Assembly (NCBI RefSeq): GCF_003261175.1
Contig: NZ_QLNP01000098.1
Span: forward strand, 124,001-188,000
Source: Arthrobacter globiformis
Lineage (GTDB): Bacteria; Actinomycetota; Actinomycetes; Actinomycetales; Micrococcaceae
Length of the DNA: 64,000 bases
Reading direction: 5' to 3'
Of the stretch, positions 47,460-55,300 are shown piece by piece. The position numbers and the translations under genes are program-made. Below the pieces are notes generated by a model, which was given only the letters and a program-made list of their open reading frames with translations, did no database searches and had not been told where the DNA came from. Positions within the stretch are counted from its first letter, which is position 1; the number at the start of each line of letters is the position of its first letter.

Positions 47460-48836
47460 ATGAAGAACCTGATCCAGCCGACGGCACCCGGAACCGAGGA
47501 TTCGGTGCTGCTGCAGCGCCGCGCCCTGGCCGGCCACGAATTCCTGGACAGCCACGCGCAGAGCGAAGCATTCCCCGATGCCGAAGAGCTTCCCGGCCTG
47601 CGCCGGCTAATCCGCGAATCCTGGCAGCGGTCGGCCAAGCTGCGGGCCAACCCTGACCATCCCGAGGCCCCGCTGGCCATCGCCGCTGACGAGCTTGACG
47701 AATACCGCCGCCAACACCCCCTCGCCGCCATCATGCCCGTCATCCAGAAGCTCCTCATCCGGCCCAGCCATGACAGCGGCCTGCTGGTTGCGGTCGGCGA
47801 CGAAGTGGGCCGCCTCCTCTGGGTGGAGGGCGATCCCGGCGCGCGCAGCCGGGCGGAGGGCATGATGTTCGTTCCCGGCGCCGACTGGTCGGAGGCGACC
47901 GTGGGGACCAGCGCCCCCGGGACGGCGCTCGCCCTGGGCCGGGGCATCCAGATCTCCGGCGCCGAGCACTACAAGCGTTCAGTCCACCCCTGGAGCTGCA
48001 CGGCGGTCCCGTTCCAGGACCCCGATTCCGGCGCGCTGCTGGGCGTCGTGGACATCACGGGCACCGAGGCGGCCGTCGCACCACACACGCTCTCCCTCGT
48101 GGAGGCCACCGTGGCGGCAGCCCAGGCCCAGTTGCGCGTGGAACGCCTGCAGCTCGCTGCCGCCCAGGAACGGGTTAAGGCACGACGGCGGCACCCCGGT
48201 TCCGGGGCTGCCGGCGGTTCTGCGCGGGAAGGCAGCCTGTACCGCAACAGCCTGCAGCTGCTGGGCCGCGACCAGGCACTGCTCAGCATCGAGGGCCGCA
48301 GCGTGGTGCTGTCTGCCCGGCACAGCGAGATCCTGGCCCTGCTCGGCACCCGCCCGGACGGGCTCAGCGCCGAGGAACTGAGCGTCCTGCTGTACCCGGG
48401 GGACGGGTCCACGATCACCCTGCGGGCCGAGATGGTGCGCCTCCGGAAGGTCCTACAGCAGCTGAACCCGGCCGCGGTACCGGAATCGCGGCCGTACAGG
48501 CTGGCCATGGATCTCCTGCCGGACAGCAGCCAGGTGCTCACCTGCCTGCAGCGCGGCGCCCACCGGATCGCCCTCGACATCTACCGCGGCGCTGTTCTGC
48601 CCCGCTCTGAGGCGCCCGGCGTCGTTGAGCTCCGGAACCGCGTGTCCGCGCTGCTGCGGGAGGCCGTCCTGACGGACGGCAGCGCGGAGTCGCTGCTCAA
48701 GTACGCGGAACTGCCGGAGGCGGCGGACGACGTCGACGTCCGCCGCGCCGCCCTGAAGCTCCTGCCGCCGCGCTCACCCAAGCGGGCCGCCGTCGTCGCG
48801 GATCTGGAACGGCTGGAAGCGGAACTGAGCGTTTAG
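47460..48836 (+). CDS. GAF-domain transcriptional regulator of alcohol/aldehyde genes
   Basis: 458 residues: an AcoR-like N-terminal segment (LPGLRRLIRESWQRSAKL), a GAF sensor domain (about 85-230: GLLVAVGDEVGRLLWVEGD, FVPGADWSEATVGTSAPGTAL, HPWSCTAVPFQDPDSGALLGVVDITG), and a winged-helix-like C-terminal part (LSARHSEILALLGTRPDGLSAEELSVLLYPG, LRAEMVRLRKVLQQL). The sigma-54 AAA domain of AcoR is absent, as usual in actinobacteria. Upstream of the aldehyde dehydrogenase gene on the same strand; probably senses an aldehyde or alcohol and acts on the palindromes at 48907-48943. Confidence 0.82.
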   Translation: MKNLIQPTAPGTEDSVLLQRRALAGHEFLDSHAQSEAFPDAEELPGLRRLIRESWQRSAKLRANPDHPEAPLAIAADELDEYRRQHPLAAIMPVIQKLLIRPSHDSGLLVAVGDEVGRLLWVEGDPGARSRAEGMMFVPGADWSEATVGTSAPGTALALGRGIQISGAEHYKRSVHPWSCTAVPFQDPDSGALLGVVDITGTEAAVAPHTLSLVEATVAAAQAQLRVERLQLAAAQERVKARRRHPGSGAAGGSAREGSLYRNSLQLLGRDQALLSIEGRSVVLSARHSEILALLGTRPDGLSAEELSVLLYPGDGSTITLRAEMVRLRKVLQQLNPAAVPESRPYRLAMDLLPDSSQVLTCLQRGAHRIALDIYRGAVLPRSEAPGVVELRNRVSALLREAVLTDGSAESLLKYAELPEAADDVDVRRAALKLLPPRSPKRAAVVADLERLEAELSV

Positions 48837-48859
48837 TCCCCAACGCGGGGCTCCTGCCC

Positions 48860-48903
48860 GCTGGTCGAGCTTGCCGAAACCTAATTTCGACGGGCTCAAA
48901 CTC
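48860..48903. repeat. REP-like element, copy C, intergenic
   Basis: CTGGTCGAGC-TTGCCGAAACC followed by TAATTTCGACGGGCTCAAAC: the same repeat core as copies A and B, here in the normal intergenic position, 24 nt after the GAF regulator stop. Confidence 0.75.
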
Positions 48904-48906
48904 CGG

Positions 48907-48943
48907 GTGACCCGGGTCACTTCTGTTGCAACCTTGCTGCAAC
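48907..48943. promoter_or_regulatory. Candidate operators upstream of the aldehyde dehydrogenase gene
   Basis: A perfect 14-bp palindrome GTGACCCGGGTCAC (48907-48920) is followed 4 nt later by GTTGCA-N7-TGCAAC (48925-48943). Both precede the dehydrogenase ATG by 80-115 nt. Likely targets of the adjacent GAF regulator or another factor. Confidence 0.45.
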
Positions 48944-49020
48944 CTACCCGCTCCTAGGCTCGATGCATCGGCGATCACCATGACGTATCGCCTCCGTGTT
49001 GCACAGCAAAGGAGCTAGCA

Positions 49021-50544
49021 ATGACCGTTTACGCACAGCCCGGCACCGAAGGTTCGAAGGTCACGTTCAAGGACCGCTACGAGAACTGGATCGGCGGCGA
49101 ATGGGTTGCCCCCGTGAAGGGCCAGTACTTCGAGAACATCACGCCGGTCACCGGGAAACCGTTCTGCGAGGTGGCCCGCGGCACCGCCGAGGACATCGAA
49201 CTAGCCCTCGACGCCGCGCACAAGGTGGCCCCCTCCTGGGGCAAGACCTCCGTTGCAGAGCGCGCGGCGATCCTGAACAAGATCGCCGACCGCATCGACG
49301 AGAACGTCGAACTGCTCGCCGTCGCCGAAACCTGGGACAACGGCAAGCCGGTCCGCGAGACCCTCAACGCGGACATCCCGCTCGCCGCCGACCACTTCCG
49401 CTACTTCGCCTCCGCCGTGCGCGCCCAGGAGGGCCGGCTGTCGCAACTCGACGACGACACCACCGCGTACCACTTCCACGAGCCGCTCGGCGTCGTCGGC
49501 CAGATCATCCCGTGGAACTTCCCCATCCTGATGGCCGTCTGGAAGCTGGCCCCCGCGCTCGCGGCGGGCAACGCCGTCGTCCTCAAGCCCGCGGAACAGA
49601 CGCCGGCGTCCATCCTGGTGCTGATGGAACTGATCGGCGACCTGCTGCCGGCCGGCGTGGTCAACGTGGTCAACGGCTTCGGCGTCGAGGCGGGCAAGCC
49701 GCTGGCCTCCAGCCCGCGGATCCGCAAGATCGCCTTCACCGGCGAGACAACGACCGGCCGCCTGATCAGCCAGTATGCCTCCAACAACCTGATCCCCGTG
49801 ACGCTGGAACTCGGCGGCAAGAGCCCGAACATCTTCTTCAACGATGTCGCCCAGTCCAACGACGCGTTCTACGACAAGGCGCTCGAGGGCTTCGCGCTGT
49901 TCGCCTTCAACCAGGGCGAAGTCTGCACTTGCCCGTCCCGGGCCCTGGTCCAGGAGGACATCTACGACTCCTTCATGGCCGACGCCCTCGCCCGGACCGA
50001 GAAGATCATCCAGGGCAACCCGCTGGACACCGAAACCCAGATCGGCGCGCAGGCCTCCAATGACCAGCTGGAAAAGATCCTCTCCTACATTGACATCGGA
50101 AAGCAGGAAGGTGCCAAGGCGCTCACCGGCGGCGCGCGCGCGGAGCTGCCCGGGGACCTGGCTGGCGGCTACTACGTCCAGCCCACGATCTTCGAGGGCC
50201 ACAACCGGATGCGCATCTTCCAGGAGGAGATCTTCGGCCCGGTGGTGTCCGTGACCCGCTTCAGCGATTACAACGACGCCATGGGCATCGCCAACGACAC
50301 CCTCTACGGCCTGGGCGCCGGCGTCTGGTCCCGTAACGGCAACGTCGCATACCGGGCAGGCCGCGAGATCCAGGCCGGCCGTGTCTGGGTCAACAACTAC
50401 CACGCATACCCGGCCGGCGCCGCGTTCGGCGGCTACAAGTCCTCCGGCATCGGACGCGAGAACCACGCCATGATGCTGGACCACTACCAGCAGACCAAGA
50501 ACCTGCTGGTCAGCTACAACGAAAACAAGCTCGGCTTCTTCTAG
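49021..50544 (+). CDS. Aldehyde dehydrogenase (acetaldehyde/ExaC-AldA type)
   Basis: NAD(P)-dependent oxidation of acetaldehyde or related aldehydes. 507 residues with [47 protein letters not shown] (Glu), [16 protein letters not shown] (catalytic Cys in EVCTCP), [13 protein letters not shown] and [20 protein letters not shown], the pattern of the ExaC/acetaldehyde dehydrogenase II group. GGAGC Shine-Dalgarno 6-7 nt before the ATG. Followed by alcohol dehydrogenase and DUF779 genes, so alcohol is oxidised stepwise to acid. Confidence 0.92.
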   Translation: MTVYAQPGTEGSKVTFKDRYENWIGGEWVAPVKGQYFENITPVTGKPFCEVARGTAEDIELALDAAHKVAPSWGKTSVAERAAILNKIADRIDENVELLAVAETWDNGKPVRETLNADIPLAADHFRYFASAVRAQEGRLSQLDDDTTAYHFHEPLGVVGQIIPWNFPILMAVWKLAPALAAGNAVVLKPAEQTPASILVLMELIGDLLPAGVVNVVNGFGVEAGKPLASSPRIRKIAFTGETTTGRLISQYASNNLIPVTLELGGKSPNIFFNDVAQSNDAFYDKALEGFALFAFNQGEVCTCPSRALVQEDIYDSFMADALARTEKIIQGNPLDTETQIGAQASNDQLEKILSYIDIGKQEGAKALTGGARAELPGDLAGGYYVQPTIFEGHNRMRIFQEEIFGPVVSVTRFSDYNDAMGIANDTLYGLGAGVWSRNGNVAYRAGREIQAGRVWVNNYHAYPAGAAFGGYKSSGIGRENHAMMLDHYQQTKNLLVSYNENKLGFF

Positions 50545-50557
50545 GCCGCCCCTAGCC

Positions 50558-50594
50558 CGGGCGGGGACGGATCAGCTCCATCCGTCCCCGCCCG
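50558..50594 (+). terminator. Hairpin between aldehyde and alcohol dehydrogenase genes
   Basis: A perfect 15-bp stem (50558-50572 with 50580-50594), 7-nt loop, no T-run. May end or attenuate transcription, giving the downstream adh genes lower or separate expression. Confidence 0.75.
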
Positions 50595-50713
50595 CACCAT
50601 GCTTCCCGCCCGCACCGCGGCGGAAGACCGACCCCTGGCCACCCCTCAGGAAGGCAGCAACACCGTCCCGCACCACCCCAGAACAACGCTTCAACGACGC
50701 AAGGATTTCGCCA

Positions 50714-51736
50714 ATGACGACGACAATGCAAGCAGCCGTAGTGACCGAATTCGCCAAGGATCTTCAGATCAAGGACATCCCCGTTCCCACCCCGGGCCGC
50801 GGCCAGGCCCTGGTCAAGGTGATCACCAGCGGTGTCTGCCACACCGACCTCCATGCCGCGGAAGGGGACTGGCCGGTCAAGCCGTCGCCGCCCTTCGTGC
50901 CGGGACACGAAGGCGTGGGCGAGGTGGTGGCCCTCGGCGAGGGGGTCACGGACCTCGCCGTCGGTGACCTGGTGGGCAACGCCTGGCTCTGGTCCGCCTG
51001 CGGCGACTGCCAGTACTGCCGCACCGGCTGGGAGACGCTGTGCGAGGCGCAGCAGAACGCGGGCTACAGCGTGGACGGTTCCTTCGGCGAGTACATGCTG
51101 GTGGACAGCCGGTTCGCCGCCAGGATTCCGGCCGGTTCGGACCCCGTGGAGGTTGCCCCGGTGCTCTGCGCCGGCGTCACCGTCTACAAGGGACTGAAAA
51201 TGACCGAGGCCAAGCCGGGGGAGTGGGTCACCATCTCCGGCATCGGCGGGCTGGGGCACATCGCCGTCCAGTACGCCGTGGCAATGGGCCTGCGCGTCGC
51301 CGCCGTGGACATCGCGGACGACAAACTCGCCCTCGCCAAGAAGCACGGCGCCGAACTCACCGTCAACGCGCTCCACGAGGATCCCACGGAAGTCATCCAG
51401 CAGAAAACCGGAGGCTGCCACGGCGTCCTGGTCACGGCGGTGCACCCGTCGGCCTTCGGACAGGCCATCGGCATGGCCCGCCGCGGCGGCACCATCGTGT
51501 TCAACGGCCTGCCGCCGGGCGACTTCCCCGCACCGATCTTCGAGATTGTGCTCAAGGGCCTGACTGTCCGCGGCTCCATCGTGGGAACGAGGCAGGACCT
51601 GGAGGAAGCGCTCGACTTTTACGCGCAAGGCAAGATCCACCCGACTGTATCCACCCGGGAACTCTCGGAAGTCAATGCGGTGCTCGACGAAATGAAGCAC
51701 GCCAAGATCGACGGCCGGGTGGTGCTGAGGTTCTGA
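50714..51736 (+). CDS. adhP: Zinc-dependent alcohol dehydrogenase
   Basis: Medium-chain zinc alcohol dehydrogenase, 340 residues, interconverting ethanol-like alcohols and aldehydes with NAD. Catalytic zinc ligands GVCHTDLHA (Cys, about residue 39) and PGHEGVGEV (His); structural zinc site CGDCQYCRTGWETLC; Rossmann motif ISGIGGLGHIAVQYA. Length and motifs match AdhP. ATG at 50714 (TTTMQAAVVTEF). The next gene starts at the overlapping TGATG, so the two are coupled. Confidence 0.93.
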   Translation: MTTTMQAAVVTEFAKDLQIKDIPVPTPGRGQALVKVITSGVCHTDLHAAEGDWPVKPSPPFVPGHEGVGEVVALGEGVTDLAVGDLVGNAWLWSACGDCQYCRTGWETLCEAQQNAGYSVDGSFGEYMLVDSRFAARIPAGSDPVEVAPVLCAGVTVYKGLKMTEAKPGEWVTISGIGGLGHIAVQYAVAMGLRVAAVDIADDKLALAKKHGAELTVNALHEDPTEVIQQKTGGCHGVLVTAVHPSAFGQAIGMARRGGTIVFNGLPPGDFPAPIFEIVLKGLTVRGSIVGTRQDLEEALDFYAQGKIHPTVSTRELSEVNAVLDEMKHAKIDGRVVLRF

Positions 51737-52170
51737 TGACCGACACTAAGCTGAACGCCGCCGTGACGCTGCCCGGGGAGGACTTCTCCCGGGTGGCGCT
51801 CACCGCCGAGGCGGTGGGGCTGCTGCGGAAGCTCTGGGCGCAGCACGGCCCGCTCATGTTCCACCAGTCCGGTGGTTGCTGCGACGGCTCCGCGCCCATG
51901 TGCTACCCGGCGGGGGAGTTCCTCACCGGGGATTCGGACGTGCTGCTGGGGCGGTTTGATCTCTCTGCGGACGACGGCGGCGTGTTCGGTTCCGCTTACG
52001 ACGGCGGGCAGCCGCTGGAGTTCTGGATGTCCCGGGAACAGTTCGGTTACTGGAGCCACACCCACCTGACGGTGGATGTGGTGCAGGGCCGGGGGAGCGG
52101 GTTTTCGGTCGAGGCGCCGGAAGGCAAACGCTTCCTGATCCGCTCCACGCTCATGGACTGGCCCGTGTAG
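51736..52170 (+). CDS. DUF779 protein
   Basis: A 144-residue protein of the DUF779 family, which regularly accompanies aldehyde/alcohol dehydrogenase genes. Conserved parts: GPLMFHQSGGCCDGSAPMCYPAGEF with a CC..C cysteine group that could bind metal or act in redox, DVLLG, EFWMSREQFGYWSHTHLTVDVVQGRGSGFSVE. Its biochemical role is not established; a maturation or stabilising role for the dehydrogenases has been guessed from context. ATG overlaps the adhP stop by 1 nt. Confidence 0.88.
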   Translation: MTDTKLNAAVTLPGEDFSRVALTAEAVGLLRKLWAQHGPLMFHQSGGCCDGSAPMCYPAGEFLTGDSDVLLGRFDLSADDGGVFGSAYDGGQPLEFWMSREQFGYWSHTHLTVDVVQGRGSGFSVEAPEGKRFLIRSTLMDWPV

Positions 52171-52202
52171 ACAGGCTTTGCCCAGCAAAACTCCATAGTG
52201 TT

Positions 52203-52244
52203 ACGCCCGGATGGGGCCCCGAATCAGGGGCTTCGTCCGGGCGT
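52203..52244 (+). terminator. Terminator of the adhP-DUF779 unit
   Basis: ACGCCCGGA (52203-52211) with TCCGGGCGT (52236-52244), and inner GCCCC (52216-52220) with GGGGC (52227-52231). Lies 33 nt after the stop. Confidence 0.75.
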
Positions 52245-52377
52245 TGCACATTTAAACCGCGATTGGGAACCCCCAATTTGGGTGGCTGGGCGGGCCGACC
52301 AGCTATCCCCCCAAGGTTTTCACGGGCACTCCACCGGACGATGGCACCGTTACATTCCTCCTAGCGGCAGGTGTGCC

Positions 52378-55300
52378 ATGAACAATTCAGCCTTGAAGTC
52401 AGAGGGGGACCCGGATCAGAGTCGATCCGGGGCCCCCGTGGATCCACCAACCAACCGGCGTCAACGACGCAAGAAGCGCAGCAAACAGTCCATGTCCTTT
52501 CGGACGGTGGCAGCAGTAACTACATTAATGATGCCGATCGCCATGGGGTTGCCCGTTGTGGCAGCCAACGCGGTGCAGGCACCAGTGGGGGAAGGATTTA
52601 CCATCACCCCCTCAGATCTCTCCTTCATCCTGAAGCAGATCAAGATCGCTGAAGCGCATGTGGCCAATACGACCTCAGCTACCGGCCCTTGCGGCGCGCT
52701 GATCGGCACGGGCCCCAACCAGATCCCGAGCCCCTTGGTCTCCGCGGGGCTGCGGACCGTTGACGGGTCATGCAACAACCTGCAGCCGGGCCAGGAAACG
52801 TTCGGTGCAGCTGACCAGAAATTCCCACGCCTCACAACGCCGGTGTTCAACGATGCAGACGCTGTTCCTGCCGGCTTCGGCCCTCCCGGCCCGTCTTCCT
52901 ACAAGCAGAAGAAGGGCAACGTCTTCGACTCCGAGCCCCGCGTGATCAGCAACCTGATCGTGGACCAGACTTCCACCAACCCGGCTGCTCGGGCGGCCGC
53001 CGGTTTCCCGGTGAGGACACAGGGCAACACGGGCGTTGAGCCGTGCACCACGGACCCGGTGGGCGCCACCCCAGGCGTCCCCGCAGACTGCGTCCCGTCC
53101 CACAGCACGCTGTTTATCGAGAACGTGACCACCGACGTCGGCCTCTCCCCGCCCTACAACTCAATGTTCACCCTGTTCGGCCAGTTCTTCGACCACGGTG
53201 TCGATCAGACTGTCAAGAGCGGCGGAACGGTCTACGTTCCGCTGAAGGGCGACGACCCGCTGATCGCAGGTCCGGACCACGTCTTTGGCAACGCGGACGA
53301 CCTCGACCCGCATATGCGCTTCATGGTCCTCACCCGTGGCCAGAACCAGCCCGGCCCGGACGGCATCCTGGGTGACAAGCCTGACACTCCTGCCGATGAA
53401 AGTGCTGACGACATCCAGGACGCGAACAACACGGACTCACCGTGGGTTGACCAGAGCCAGACCTACACGTCGCACGCTTCCCATCAGGTGTTCGTGCGGG
53501 AGTACGTCGAGAATGCCGAGGGCAAGCCGGTTTCAACGGGCAAGCTGCTGGGCGGTCCAACCGGCCCGACGGCCGGTGGGATGGCCACCTGGGCTACGAC
53601 CAAGGAACAGGCCGCGACCAAGCTTGGGCTCAGGCTCGAAGACAAGGACGTCCTGAACGTCCCGATGATCGCCGCGGACCCATACGGCAAGTTCATCCCC
53701 GGACCCAACGGCCTGCCGCAGTACGTGACGGCGACGGGGCTGGTCGAGGGACACCTCGACGACCCGTTGACGACAACGGTGGACGAGACCGTACCGGTCC
53801 CGGCGAACGTCAAGTACTTTGACACCCCGTTCCTGACCGACATCGCCCACAACGCTGATCCGTCCCCGCAGGATACGGACCACAACCCTGCGACTGCCAA
53901 GGTTACGCCGGCTCCGGACGCCGACAACACGGCATCTGCCGACTTCGCCAGCCAGGCCCCCGGCACCTATGACGACGAGATGCTGGACGCGCACTTCATC
54001 GCCGGCGACGGCCGCGTCAACGAGAACATCGGCCTGACGGCCATCCACCAGATCTTCCACTCAGAGCACGACCGGCTCGTCGACGACATTGAGCACGTCC
54101 TGACGACCGATACTTCCGCCAGCGGCGTCAAGGCCCTGGCAGAGTGGAAGCTGGCCACCGGTGCAGGTAGCGCAAACGGTGGGGATGGCTGGAACGGTGA
54201 GCGGCTTTTCCAGGCGGCTCGATTTATCACCGAGATGGAATACCAGCACCTGGTCTTCGAGGAATTCGCCCGCAAGGTGCAGCCGGCGATCAACCCGTTT
54301 GAGCCATTTGCTTTCACTCAGACGGAACTCAACCCGGCGGTCAAGGCCGAATTTGCTCACGCCGTGTACCGTTTCGGCCACTCCATGCTGACCGAAACGA
54401 TCTCGCGCAGGAACGAGGACGGCCCGGGCCTCAACGGAACATTCGGTGATTCCGACGACACCAAGGGCAGCCCGAACGACATCTCGCTGCTCGACGGATT
54501 CCTCAACCCGCCGGAGTACACCGACGGCGGCCCTGCCGGGGCGCTGACCTCGGAAGAGGCTGCAGGCAGCATCATCATGGGAATGTCGGACCAGGCCGGT
54601 AACGAACTTGATGAGTTCGTGACCGACACGCTCCGCAACAACCTGCTGGGCCTGCCCCTGGACCTTCCAACGATCAACATGACCCGGGCCCGTTCTGAAG
54701 GAATCCCGCGGCTGAACGTCCTTCGCCGTGAGCTCTTCAACAAAACGAATGACGGCCAGCTGAAGCCCTACATCAACTGGGTCGACTTCGGCGAGAACCT
54801 CAAGCACCCGGAGTCCCTCGTCAACTTCGTCGCGGCGTACGGCCAGCACCCCACAATCCTTAAGGATGCAGGGGCGGACGGCCTCCTTGACACCGCCGAC
54901 GACGGTCCGGCGACGCTGGAATCGCGTCGGGCAGCTGCACGGGCGATCGTCAATCCCGAACTTGGGGACGTCCCTCCGACCGACGCCGCCGCGTTCATGA
55001 ACAGCACGGACGCCTGGGCCAACGACGGCGCCAACTCGAAGACCGGCCTCGACAACGTCGATCTCTGGGTCGGCGGCCTCGCGGAACAGACCGTTGTGTT
55101 CGGCGGCCTGCTGGGCAGCACGTTCAACTACGTTTTCGAGAACCAGCTGACGGACCTGCAGAACGGCGACCGCCTCTACTACCTGGCGCGCACCCCGGGC
55201 ATGAACCTGAGGGCTCAGCTGGAGGGCAACTCGTTCGCCGAGATGATGATGCGCAACACCAATGTGCACACCCTGAAGGCCGACGCGTTCGCCACCTCGG

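Noticed and set aside
52180-52377. A riboswitch in the 200-nt leader of the peroxidase gene
   Set aside because: Only a terminator hairpin belonging to the upstream unit and a weak ATGGCA/TGCCAT repeat are seen; no conserved riboswitch core recognised.
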